Source: Fulvivirgaceae bacterium JP3-4 | GTDB taxonomy: Bacteria; Bacteroidota; Bacteroidia; Cytophagales; Cyclobacteriaceae | Assembly: GCA_029309925.1 (NCBI GenBank) | Contig: JARKND010000001.1 | Span: forward strand, 558,001-622,000 | Length of the DNA: 64,000 nucleotides | Direction of reading: 5' to 3' | In this document: positions 35,069 through 43,056 of the stretch, one piece after another | Layout of the letters: every line of letters starts with the position of its first letter | How positions within the stretch are numbered: position 1 is the first letter of the stretch | The notes under the pieces: generated by a model | What the model saw: the letters and a program-made list of their open reading frames with translations, nothing else | Told to the model about the DNA's origin: nothing | Database searches by the model: none | Translations under genes and position numbers: made by a program

Positions 35069-36112
35069 CGCGGCTTAAGCCGCGTACTCACGGACCCTGA
35101 CGGCTATGGAGCTCTCGCCTTAACCCCCGGCTTAAGCCGGGGGTTACTGCACATAAAGACGACCGCGGCTGCGTGGCGACATCCGATCACGCACCTATTT
35201 CGCGCCAAAACGTGTATCAACTTCTGCAAAAGGATCCTGTGGCGCGACCGGTGTTTGGATAATTCATCTACCGATATTTGATCCCTGACGGGATCAGGTG
35301 ACATCTTGCAACGCGAAGGTTGTCCGGATTCACACCTCGAGATCCCCACTCGAAGTTGTTAGCGCCCATCGCGGCTTAAGCCGCATCCTCCTAGCATAGC
35401 GAGGAATTCGCACTTTCTCACAGTAACCCCCGGCTTAAGCCGGGGGTTACTACACAAAGCCCACTAAGGCTACGACAGGTCCTTTCGATCACCCGCCTGT
35501 TTCGCGCCAAGACGTGTCTCAACTTCTGCAAAAGGATCCTGTAGCGCGACCGGTGTTTGGATAATTCATCTACCGATATTTGATCCCTGACGGGATCAGC
35601 TGACATCTCACAACGCGAAGGTTGTCCAGATTCACACCTCGAGATTCCCAATCAAAGTTGTTAGCGCCCATCGCGGCCTAAGCCTCATACTCATAGCATA
35701 GCGAGGAATTTGCACTTTCTCAATTAACCCCGGCTTAAGCCGGGGGTTACTAGACAATGCCCGGTGTTTGATATTTTCCCTATCGAAATTTGATCCCTCA
35801 CGGGATCGGCCTACACAGTCGCGATGCCGCCTTTGGTATTTGGTGAGAGTGAAAACAATTTTCATCGGAGCTCGGATCGTTGATCGCGGCTTAAGCCGCA
35901 TACTCATAACTCTCCGCGGAATTCGCACTCTCTCACATTAACCCCCGGCTTAAGCCGGGGGTTAATACACAAAGCCCATTAAATACGTGCGAGTCATCTG
36001 CGCGCGCACCTGTTTCGCGCCAAAACGTGTCCCACATTCTGCAAAAGGATCCTGTGGCGCGCCCGGTCTTCGGATAATTCATCTACCGATATTTTGATCC
36101 CTGACGGGATCA
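35069..36112. repeat. Palindrome-rich tandem array, four units with a period of about 302 bp
   Basis: Three palindromes recur in fixed order. A is GCGGCTTAAGCCGC at 35070, 35371, 35673 (degenerate) and 35886. C is a 26-bp perfect palindrome whose half is TAACCCCCGGCTT, at 35121, 35424, 35725 (25 bp) and 35939. E is TGATCCC-tgac-GGGATCA at 35279, 35581, 35791 and 36095. Between C and E lies a further stem TCGCGCCA/TGGCGCGA (35200/35240, 35502/35542, 36015/36055). The period is 301-304 bp except in unit 3, which has lost about 90 bp. Units 1 and 2 are nearly identical. No transposase or cas gene is nearby. Confidence 0.9.
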
Positions 36113-36130
36113 GAGCCAGCTAGTTTGAAA

Positions 36131-36162
36131 TTTGGTGCTTGGCGCCTGGAATTTTACATTTG
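36131..36162 (+). promoter_or_regulatory. Bacteroidota-type promoter of hutI
   Basis: TTTG (36131-36134), 20 bp, then TACATTTG (36155-36162), an excellent match to the -33/-7 consensus. The start of transcription falls near 36168. This excludes the apparent upstream TTG start at 36132 and supports a TTG start at 36180. It begins 19 bp after the end of the palindromic array. Confidence 0.65.
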
Positions 36163-36179
36163 ACGAAACTTCAAAACAT

Positions 36180-37421
36180 TTGTCAACTCCTGACCTCCTC
36201 ATCACGAACATCAAAGGTCTCGTTCAGGTACGAGAGAGAAACATAGAACGCGTTGCAGGAAATGCGATGAGTGAACTGCCAATTCTTGAAAACGCTTTTC
36301 TCGCGGTTGACGGTGACAGGATCGCTTCCTTCGGAAACATGTCCGGTCTGCAATCGCGCGAAGCGAAGAAAACGATCGATGCCTCAGGGAGATTTGTCTT
36401 TCCTTCCTTTGTGGATTCTCACACGCACCTGGTTTTTGCTGCGACCCGCGAGGAAGAGTTTGTGATGAAGATCAAAGGCGCCACTTATGCAGAGATTGCT
36501 GCGAAAGGTGGCGGCATTCTCAATTCCGCACGGAAACTTCAAGGTATCTCCGAAGATGAACTGTTCGAGCGATCGCTGCCGCGGGCGTGGGAAATCATTG
36601 CCAGCGGAACCGGAGCAGTCGAGATCAAGAGCGGATATGGCTTGACGCTCAAGGACGAGTTGAAAATGTTGCGTGTAGCCAAACGCATTGGTGAGCAGAC
36701 ACCGTTGTTGGTAAAGACAACCTTTCTTGGCGCGCATGCCGTGCCTGCCGGGATGTTGAAAGAAGATTACATTTCATCCATTCTTGCCGAAATGATTCCA
36801 GCGGTGGCGGAAGAAAAACTTGCCTCATACATTGACGTCTTTTGCGAGCAGGGATTTTTCTCCCCGGATGAAACCGAAAAAATTGTGGAAGAAGGCAAAC
36901 GCTTTGGATTGAAGCCTCGCATCCACGCCAATCAATTGCATCGTTCAGGAGGTGTGCAGGTAGGAGTGAAGACTAACGCCTTGAGTGTCGATCATCTTGA
37001 GAATATCGGCAGTGAAGAAATTGACCTCTTGAAAAATTCTACAACTATGCCGACTGCCCTGCCCGGTGCGGCCTTCTTTCTGAATTTGCCTTTCCCCCCC
37101 GCGCGACAAATGATTGAAGCGGGATTACCGATCGCCATTGCCTCCGACTATAATCCTGGAAGCTCTCCTTCGGGCAATATGCAGACAATGATCTCCCTGG
37201 CTTGCATAAAGATGAAGATGACACCGGAAGAAGCATTCAATGCTGCAACCCTCAACACTGCGGCTGCGCTTGAGCTCTCGCACGAGGTCGGTAGCATCTG
37301 TGTTGGTAAAAAGGCAAACCTGTTTATTACGAAACCTATTCCTTCCGTTGCGTTCATACCCTATTCATTCGGGACGTCTTATATCGGGAACATCATCCTG
37401 AATGGAAATTTGATTTACTAA
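36180..37421 (+). CDS. hutI: Imidazolonepropionase
   Basis: A 413-residue amidohydrolase-superfamily enzyme of histidine degradation, opening the imidazolone ring. The metal-binding HTH lies in FPSFVDSHTHLVFAATREEE. AEIAAKGGGILNSARKLQ, EIKSGYGL and FLGAHAVPAG are HutI-specific. The second half has FCEQGFFSPDET, IHANQLHRSGG and late ASDYNPGSSPSGNM. No ATG exists near the expected N-terminus. TTG 36180 gives STPDLLITNIKGLVQV and a family-normal length, and the promoter position agrees. No other hut gene is in the window, so the pathway genes are dispersed. Confidence 0.93.
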   Translation: MSTPDLLITNIKGLVQVRERNIERVAGNAMSELPILENAFLAVDGDRIASFGNMSGLQSREAKKTIDASGRFVFPSFVDSHTHLVFAATREEEFVMKIKGATYAEIAAKGGGILNSARKLQGISEDELFERSLPRAWEIIASGTGAVEIKSGYGLTLKDELKMLRVAKRIGEQTPLLVKTTFLGAHAVPAGMLKEDYISSILAEMIPAVAEEKLASYIDVFCEQGFFSPDETEKIVEEGKRFGLKPRIHANQLHRSGGVQVGVKTNALSVDHLENIGSEEIDLLKNSTTMPTALPGAAFFLNLPFPPARQMIEAGLPIAIASDYNPGSSPSGNMQTMISLACIKMKMTPEEAFNAATLNTAAALELSHEVGSICVGKKANLFITKPIPSVAFIPYSFGTSYIGNIILNGNLIY

Positions 37422-38560
37422 GTTTCTGATGGCGCCTTGATCATCTGGAGCTCGAATTTGTAGTAGCGCTTTTGGAAGATCAGCCAGGAGGTGGTCAGAT
37501 CCAAGGCGATCAGAACAGGAACGGGTACTTTGAAAAGAATCAGAACAATGTGCGCAATCGTCACACCGAAAATAATTCTTCCGTAGGTTTCCTGGTTTTC
37601 GAACCGCACGTAAAGTAATGAGTATAGTAACATTGCCAAGCACGGTATCAGCAGGGCTGCCGAGACAAGATTCGTCAATCCCACGGGAGCGTATTTCCAA
37701 AGAACAACAGTTTCCGTAGCTACCAAGATCAATGAGATAAGCAAAATGTAAATCCACCTTCGCATTAGCGTAATTGGAAGTGCCCGCATCAAGTTGAGAT
37801 ACTTAAGCTCGAAAAGTTGCAGTTGCATTACTATCATATAGTTGCCGGCACCGCCTATCGTTGCACCCATCGCCAGCAATCTGCCATCATACGTCTCGCC
37901 AATGTATAGTTGCGAAATGGCGAAGAGCAGCACTCCGGTGAAAATCTTCGTTCCAAAAAAAAGAAAGGGCTCCTGTCGCAACACCGTCACGATGTAAATC
38001 CACCAAAGCGGTCTGACAGTGTGCCTGTCGATGAATGACTTTAAGGCTGACGTTTTGTTTTCTGGAATTGGCGTTCGCATCCCGCGCATTAACGCTATTG
38101 CAGAAAGTATGAGCAGGACGATGACCGAACAAATTATGATTACAATTGTACTGATCCTGCCATTCTTTAAGGCCGTCATGAGAAGAAACCCAGCGTAGGC
38201 TACGACCGGAGCGAACTGAACAAAGACCGTCTGCAGGCCGAGGCTGAATTGCCGCGGGGATGATACCAACGTTGTTTCAAAGAGGAATCTGTTTTGGGGA
38301 AGCTGAAGTCTCTGATGATTGAACAGGATTACCTTCAACGCATACATACTCCACACTCCGATCGGGATCAGTGACAACAAAGGAGATGCAACGAAGAATT
38401 CCGCCAGCGCCTTGTGCTCCGCTCCGCTCATGAAACCGAACGTAAGCGTGGTGACAACGATAAAAAATCCTGCGTTCAGCCGATAGAACTCGCGTACAAA
38501 TACTTTGGTGAAAACGTTTGCCAGGTCAAACACGGTGGAGCGCCTTTTGTTTAACTTCAA
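37418..38560 (-). CDS. ABC transporter permease-like membrane protein
   Basis: A 380-residue membrane protein with about ten hydrophobic segments and no soluble domain. It has no obvious signature I can name. Its start overlaps by 35 bp the end of a lone ABC ATPase, so it is almost certainly that ATPase's membrane partner. Its stop overlaps the convergent hutI stop by 4 bp. Such two-gene ATPase/permease units in Bacteroidota often have unknown substrates. Confidence 0.75.
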   Translation of the reverse strand: MKLNKRRSTVFDLANVFTKVFVREFYRLNAGFFIVVTTLTFGFMSGAEHKALAEFFVASPLLSLIPIGVWSMYALKVILFNHQRLQLPQNRFLFETTLVSSPRQFSLGLQTVFVQFAPVVAYAGFLLMTALKNGRISTIVIIICSVIVLLILSAIALMRGMRTPIPENKTSALKSFIDRHTVRPLWWIYIVTVLRQEPFLFFGTKIFTGVLLFAISQLYIGETYDGRLLAMGATIGGAGNYMIVMQLQLFELKYLNLMRALPITLMRRWIYILLISLILVATETVVLWKYAPVGLTNLVSAALLIPCLAMLLYSLLYVRFENQETYGRIIFGVTIAHIVLILFKVPVPVLIALDLTTSWLIFQKRYYKFELQMIKAPSET

Positions 38561-39149
38561 AAACGCCTGACAGTTCGAGGTTGTGCTCGATCAACTGGTG
38601 TGAAGAAATCAGAAACGTGACACCGGCTGAATGGAATTGCCTGATCAGTTCAACAAGTTTTAGACGTGTTTGCTCATCGAGCGTGATCAATGGCTCGTCC
38701 AGTATAATCAGTCTGGGTTTGCCTAGAAATGCAAGGGTAAGTGAAAGTTTTTTAAGCATTCCGCTTGAATATGTTCCGCAGGCCTTTTCATAGAAGTGGT
38801 CAACGCCAAAGTGTCTGGTGACTATTTGCATTTCCTCATCATTTGATCCTCTGATGTTGCCAATGAACCGAATCAGGTCTTTGGCGGTAAGAAAATCAGG
38901 ATACAGAGGTTCCGCTTCCGCGAAATTGATCATCGAGCGGTAGGGGACAGGTTGCGTAACCACATTTGTTTTTTCGAATTCAATTGAGCCTTCAAAGGGA
39001 ACAAGCCCGGCAATACATTTGAACAACGTAGATTTGCCCGAACCGTTTTCTCCTTTTATCCAGTAGATGCCGGGAGAAAGTTCAAGCCTGTCGATCGCGA
39101 GGACCAGCGTGCCATCGTAACGTTTTGCGAAATCCCGGATCAGCAGCAT
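38526..39149 (-). CDS. ABC transporter ATP-binding protein
   Basis: A 207-residue ATPase. Walker A is GENGSGKST (about 35-43), the signature is YSSGMLKKLSL rather than LSGGQ, and Walker B is RLIILDEPLITLD with a downstream SSHQ H-loop. It resembles the small ATPases of CcmA/ABC-2-type exporters. It begins 6 bp after an OsmC-family gene and overlaps the membrane gene downstream. Confidence 0.88.
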   Translation of the reverse strand: MLLIRDFAKRYDGTLVLAIDRLELSPGIYWIKGENGSGKSTLFKCIAGLVPFEGSIEFEKTNVVTQPVPYRSMINFAEAEPLYPDFLTAKDLIRFIGNIRGSNDEEMQIVTRHFGVDHFYEKACGTYSSGMLKKLSLTLAFLGKPRLIILDEPLITLDEQTRLKLVELIRQFHSAGVTFLISSHQLIEHNLELSGVFEVKQKALHRV

Positions 39150-39155
39150 TTGTTT

Positions 39156-39560
39156 TTACGGTCTGATTACTTCTACCGAAAAAGTAACGGATGCTTTCAG
39201 CGAGTCGGCCACCGAGCAGTACTTTTCAAGAGAAAGCTTTGCGGATTTGCTGAGCTCCTCTTCAGTTACATCGGGTGAAACAACAATGTATTTGCAATGT
39301 ATGGCTGTGAATGACCGGGGAGGCACTGCTCTGCGTATACCTTCCGTCTCGATGTGGAATGCCTGTACTGTTTTCTTTCTTTTCCTGAGCATGCCGACAA
39401 TGTCAACCGCACCACAGGCTGCGAGTGCTGAAAGAAGTGATTCGACCGGAGACATATTTTTTTTCACCGGTAGTGCACGCATATCGATCGTATCGCTGAT
39501 GCCATCAGTTGTTACCGATTCATAGAGCTCTTCTTCAATCATCCTCGTGACTATCTTCAT
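39156..39560 (-). CDS. OsmC/Ohr-family peroxide-reducing-like protein
   Basis: A 134-residue OsmC-family protein. The first catalytic Cys is likely C in LSALAACGAVDIVG, and the second is in EKYCSVADSLK. An intervening Arg/Glu pattern fits the fold. OsmC/Ohr proteins reduce organic hydroperoxides with a Cys pair; some have other substrates. The start is set at ATG 39560 (MKIVTRMIEEELY); a longer frame to 39605 would overlap the apt promoter. It is divergent from apt with a 61-bp gap. Confidence 0.85.
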   Translation of the reverse strand: MKIVTRMIEEELYESVTTDGISDTIDMRALPVKKNMSPVESLLSALAACGAVDIVGMLRKRKKTVQAFHIETEGIRRAVPPRSFTAIHCKYIVVSPDVTEEELSKSAKLSLEKYCSVADSLKASVTFSVEVIRP

Positions 39561-39567
39561 ATTAAGT

Positions 39568-39597
39568 TTTGATTTGGTTATCCCGGCCGTATATTTG
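39568..39597 (+). promoter_or_regulatory. Bacteroidota-type promoter of apt
   Basis: TTTG (39568-39571), 18 bp, then TATATTTG (39590-39597). The predicted transcription start is about 15-20 nt upstream of ATG 39622. It lies in the short divergent gap with the OsmC gene. Confidence 0.6.
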
Positions 39598-39621
39598 ACG
39601 CACACCTCACAGCATAATTAC

Positions 39622-40155
39622 ATGACGCTTGCCGATAAGTTCAAGTCAGTTATCCGCGATGTAAAGGATTTTCCTAAACCCGGCATTGTGTTCAAAGATA
39701 TAACGCCTGTCTTTAACGACCCGCACCTTGTAGGTGAATTGCTGAACGAAATGGCCCAGCACATCACGGTTCTGCGCCCTGACGCGATTGCCGCCATCGA
39801 GGCCCGGGGCTTTATTTTTGGATCGCTGCTGGCGCACCACCTCGGCTGTAAATTCATTCCTATCCGAAAAGCCGGAAAGCTTCCTTACCGCACCCGCAAG
39901 GAGGAATACTCGCTGGAATACGGAAAAGCTGCGATCGAGATACATGAGGATGCTGTCGTTCCAGGCTCCCGCATTGTTATCCATGATGATTTGCTGGCGA
40001 CTGGTGGAACGGCTGAAGCTGCGGGCAAGCTCGTGGAAAATGCAGACGGGGCTTTGGTGGGCTTTTCTTTTCTAATAAATCTCAGTTTTTTGCCAGGTGC
40101 TGAAAACCTTAGGACCCGTTTTGGAGTTAATCCTTATTGTATAGCAGAGTATTAG
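39622..40155 (+). CDS. apt: Adenine phosphoribosyltransferase
   Basis: A 177-residue purine-salvage enzyme making AMP from adenine and PRPP. It has FPKPGIVFKDITP (about 17-29), AIEARGFIFGSLLAHHLG, KLPYRTRKEEYSLEYG and the PRPP-binding motif VIHDDLLATGGTAEA. The start at ATG 39622 (MTLADKFKSVIRDV) is fixed by the promoter and by normal length; the longer frame to 39547 runs through the promoter. Confidence 0.95.
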   Translation: MTLADKFKSVIRDVKDFPKPGIVFKDITPVFNDPHLVGELLNEMAQHITVLRPDAIAAIEARGFIFGSLLAHHLGCKFIPIRKAGKLPYRTRKEEYSLEYGKAAIEIHEDAVVPGSRIVIHDDLLATGGTAEAAGKLVENADGALVGFSFLINLSFLPGAENLRTRFGVNPYCIAEY

Positions 40156-40181
40156 TGGTTCAATGATTTTGTGACGACCGT

Positions 40182-40766
40182 ATGTCAGAACCTGTTAACA
40201 TTCCCATGTTTCCGCTCACGCTCTTACCAATACCCGGTGAGTTGGTTCCGCTTCATATTTTCGAGCCGCGTTACAGGGAATTGCTTTCCGATTGTGAAAC
40301 GCGTGATATAAGCTTTGGTATTTTTTGCAGTCATGAGCTGAACAAGCAACGTATCGGCTCTCTCATGAAGCTGGAGAGCGTGATCAAGCGCTACCCTACA
40401 GGTGAGTCTGACATTATCGTCCGATGTCTCGATGTCTTTACAATGGACAAACTCTACAGAACATTTCCGGGAAAGTTGTATCCGGGTGGTGACGTTGTGA
40501 TGAAGAAAGTGAATGCTTCAGAAATTCCTTCGATAGAGTTGTACGAACTGTTTGTTATCTATCAGCAAAGAAGGAAGCTGAAACATTTCGCAACTGCGTC
40601 AACATTTCAGATCGCCCAGGAATTGGGGCTTGACCTTTTTGAACGTTACAGATTTCTCACAAGCAGTACAGACAGGCAACAGGCATTTCTTGTCAATCAA
40701 TTGAAATTCCAGATGCATGTGATCACGCAGGAGGAGAAAAGCAAAGACGTTTTTCATCTTAATTGA
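40182..40766 (+). CDS. Lon substrate-binding (N-domain) protein without protease
   Basis: A 194-residue protein consisting of a Lon N-terminal domain only: IPMFPLTLLPIPGELVPLHI near the start and FEPRYRELLSDC. There is no AAA or protease part. Such proteins are widespread in Bacteroidota with unknown role, possibly as an adaptor. It follows apt by 26 bp and could share its transcript. Confidence 0.82.
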   Translation: MSEPVNIPMFPLTLLPIPGELVPLHIFEPRYRELLSDCETRDISFGIFCSHELNKQRIGSLMKLESVIKRYPTGESDIIVRCLDVFTMDKLYRTFPGKLYPGGDVVMKKVNASEIPSIELYELFVIYQQRRKLKHFATASTFQIAQELGLDLFERYRFLTSSTDRQQAFLVNQLKFQMHVITQEEKSKDVFHLN

Positions 40767-40992
40767 TTGTACATTTCCGTACATCATCTGTTCACTCCGG
40801 AACGCTCGAAAATTCTTTTCAACTTCGCGCATCCTTTTAACCATGCAAACGTTTCAGCGTGTCTTTGCAAACGAATGAAACCTTACTCCACCATCTTACG
40901 GTATTCTTGATTTCTTTACCATTTATTAACGATTGCACTGAAACTTTAGGCCATGTCAGACCGTCTTATCGGTGTATCTAAAATTTCCAATT

Positions 40993-41580
40993 ATGAAAAA
41001 GTTCCTATCTATACTTGTTGTGCTCGCTGCGGTGAGTGGTGCGGTAAACGCGAATGTTATTGACAATCCTAATGCAAAGACGGGATTAGCGCTGATGAAG
41101 TCAGAGAAAGGTTTTAAAGTATTCTATAAGGGAACCAAGTCGGGAAACGTTCGTGTGACGATCACAAATGCAAATGGAGAGAATATCTACCAGGAAACCC
41201 TAAAGAATGTTGAAAGCTTCATGAGACCTTACAACCTGTCAGCGATGACGGAAGGTGATTACAGCATCGAGATCAGTTCTCCTGAAGGCAGGACGATTGA
41301 AAAATTTTCGTACTCGAAGCATAAAGTTGAGAAACTTATGAATTTGGTACATGTCAAGGACGGTGATGGCAAATATGTTCTGCGCGTAGCCAACAAAAAT
41401 GGCAGCGATCAGTTGAAGGTGAATATCTATGATAGCAAGTACAACCTCATATACACAGGCGTTGAGAACATCACCGGAGACTTCGCAAAAGTATATGATC
41501 TGAAAAGCCTTGGAAAGAATTTTATTTTCGAAGTGCGGGATAGTGCAGGAGAAACTAAAACATTATCGTACGTTCAGTAG
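40993..41580 (+). CDS. Secreted protein with two beta-sandwich repeats
   Basis: A 195-residue exported protein with signal peptide MKKFLSILVVLAAVSGAVNA. Two roughly 75-residue beta-sandwich repeats follow. The first is KGFKVFYKGTKSGNVRVTIT to IEKFSY; the second starts DGKYVLRVANKNGSDQLKVN. Each ends with a Phe/Tyr-rich strand. It has a paralogue 285 bp downstream with the same two-repeat plan. The start is chosen at ATG 40993; a frame extension to 40972 has no merit. It is followed by a strong terminator. The fold resembles T9SS-type Ig-like modules, but the family was not recognised. Confidence 0.72.
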   Translation: MKKFLSILVVLAAVSGAVNANVIDNPNAKTGLALMKSEKGFKVFYKGTKSGNVRVTITNANGENIYQETLKNVESFMRPYNLSAMTEGDYSIEISSPEGRTIEKFSYSKHKVEKLMNLVHVKDGDGKYVLRVANKNGSDQLKVNIYDSKYNLIYTGVENITGDFAKVYDLKSLGKNFIFEVRDSAGETKTLSYVQ

Positions 41581-41611
41581 TACTTTCTTTCACATATATA
41601 TAGTTAAGTTC

Positions 41612-41648
41612 AGGAAGAGCCACGTGTACAGCGTGGCTCTTCCTTTTT
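41612..41648 (+). terminator. Strong intrinsic terminator after first beta-sandwich gene
   Basis: AGGAAGAGCCACG (41612-41624) pairs with CGTGGCTCTTCCT (41632-41644), a perfect 13-bp stem with a 7-nt loop, followed by five T. It lies about 30 nt after the stop codon. Confidence 0.92.
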
Positions 41649-41830
41649 GTTCTGCGCACAACCATACCGTTATGCAATCGTTGGTGGAAAATTCCGCTTC
41701 ACCGAAACCGTTTTGAGTGCTGTTGAAGCGACTAATTTTCGGTTTTTCTCTCCTGCAAATTCTGCAAACGTTGTTTCAGATAATAAAACAGGTTTCCTTA
41801 CAAGAAACGTCCGCGCGTATAGAGCCCCCG

Positions 41831-41838
41831 TATATTTG
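41831..41838 (+). promoter_or_regulatory. Putative -7 element of second beta-sandwich gene
   Basis: TATATTTG fits TAnnTTTG, 27 nt upstream of ATG 41866. No TTTG is visible 19-20 bp further up. It fits a promoter separate from the upstream terminated gene. Confidence 0.45.
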
Positions 41839-41865
41839 TATCATAAACAAAAACAAAAACGAATC

Positions 41866-42447
41866 ATGAAAACAAAATCTCTTTTCTTCGCAGCGTTTGT
41901 CTTAGTGAGCTCACTGGCTGTTGCAGCTGGAAAGGATGAGCCACGTAACATTGGTATGGCAATCATACCGGTGAAAGGATCCGAAACATACAAAGTTATC
42001 TATAAAGGAGAGACTGCCGGCAAGGTTAGGCTCAATATCTACAACTCTGCTTCACGCATCATCCTTACAGAAACTTTCAACAGCACACAAGGTTTCATCG
42101 TTCCTGTGAACTTTGCAGGTCTTGAAGCTGGTGAATATACAATCGAGTTGATCGATGCAACAGGTAAGAAAGTTGAAAAGGTAGTTTACGGTGCAAAGAA
42201 AGCATCTGATAAAATTGCCCACATCAGCAACATCGATAAGAAAAATGGCAAGTTCCTTTTGTCAGTTGTTAATCCGGCAGCTGGTGAAGTAAACGTGAAG
42301 ATCTACGAAGGCGATATCCTGGTTCACAACCAGTCAAGAGTTGTGAATGGCGACTTTGCTCTCGTGTACAAACTCAATCCTGCAGCGTCTTCGGTTACTT
42401 TCGAAGTGTCTGATAACTCAGGTAAGATAAAAACCATCCGGTTTTAA
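41866..42447 (+). CDS. Secreted protein with two beta-sandwich repeats, paralogue
   Basis: A 193-residue exported protein with signal MKTKSLFFAAFVLVSSLAVA. The two repeats are ETYKVIYKGETAGKVRLNIY to VEKVVY and NGKFLLSVVNPAAGEVNVKI to KIKTIRF, matching strand by strand the protein encoded at 40993. The pair is a local duplication. An upstream frame to 41647 is open but the signal peptide and -7 element set the start at 41866. Followed by a terminator hairpin. Confidence 0.72.
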   Translation: MKTKSLFFAAFVLVSSLAVAAGKDEPRNIGMAIIPVKGSETYKVIYKGETAGKVRLNIYNSASRIILTETFNSTQGFIVPVNFAGLEAGEYTIELIDATGKKVEKVVYGAKKASDKIAHISNIDKKNGKFLLSVVNPAAGEVNVKIYEGDILVHNQSRVVNGDFALVYKLNPAASSVTFEVSDNSGKIKTIRF

Positions 42448-42470
42448 TTAAGGGTAGATTGATTGGAAAA

Positions 42471-42508
42471 CGAAGCCATCCTGTCTGACAGGGTGGCTTT
42501 CGTCTTTT
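42471..42508 (+). terminator. Intrinsic terminator after second beta-sandwich gene
   Basis: GAAGCCATCCTGT pairs with ACAGGGTGGCTTTC around a 3-4-nt loop, with one G-U type position, then CTTTT. It lies about 25 nt after the stop codon. Confidence 0.8.
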
Positions 42509-42514
42509 GATGCA

Positions 42515-42995
42515 AAATGCATTTACCACAGAGGATTGTGTATGTGTTTACTGCTTGAAGCGTTGCTCTTTTGCTGTTGCGAATTTATTAAGTGTGTAAT
42601 TGAGAGTTCTTAATTTAATGTACAAAGCTCACAAAGTTTTCAAGCCTAAACGATCGCGGATAACGCATCGAAAGAGCTCACTGAGAATGCGGGTAGTCGC
42701 GCTGACGCTTGGATTTCTTGGGCGGGGCTCATAGCAATTTCTTTTTAACAGTGCCGCTTAGGTTATTCCCAAGCGCGGGAATAGCACAGCCCTTGTTCCA
42801 AGCGCTAGCGCGACTGCCGTATTTCTCTGTGGTCTCATCGCTTAGGCGCAACAAATTGTGGTGACGTTTCAAACAGGTTAAGAACTGCTTGTCCTTTCGG
42901 AGCGCCCTCCAAAGTGAACTAAATAAATGACTTCGCCAGTCGCAAACCATTCACAGGTATATATACCGACCGAAACCTCTGTGGTAAATGCATTT
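42515..42995. mobile_element. Fold-back / MITE-like element with 20-bp perfect terminal inverted repeats
   Basis: AAATGCATTTACCACAGAGG (42515-42534) has its exact reverse complement at 42976-42995. A second inverted pair with two differences, around TCGCGCTGACGCTTGGA (near 42693) and TCCAAGCGCTAGCGCGA (near 42798), is centred on the same point, about 42755. An inner ATTCCC-AAGCGC-GGGAAT hairpin lies at 42765-42782. No transposase is encoded. TTTTGAT at 42505 and 43017 could be a target duplication but is low-complexity. A terminator sits just outside the left end. This fills the 610-bp gap apart from flanking sequence. Confidence 0.55.
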
Positions 42996-43056
42996 CTGTA
43001 TTTCCGCATTTTGCATTTTTGATTCTTTTCTTCACATTGAATTAAAATCCACAATC

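Noticed and set aside
35104-35651. Minus-strand frames of about 80 codons in each unit of the palindromic array, with shared starts including DPVRDQIS
   Set aside because: The first uses a GTG start, the tails differ by frame shifts between units, and the frame merely translates palindromes, so repeated non-coding DNA explains it better.
35069-36112. CRISPR array
   Set aside because: The period is about 302 bp, the intervening DNA is itself repeated rather than unique, and no cas gene is near.
36132-36180. hutI start at the first TTG
   Set aside because: It falls inside the predicted promoter and gives an N-terminus unlike the family.
42729-42950. 73-codon minus-strand frame inside the fold-back element
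   Set aside because: It reads through inverted repeats, has no family resemblance and no signal for expression.
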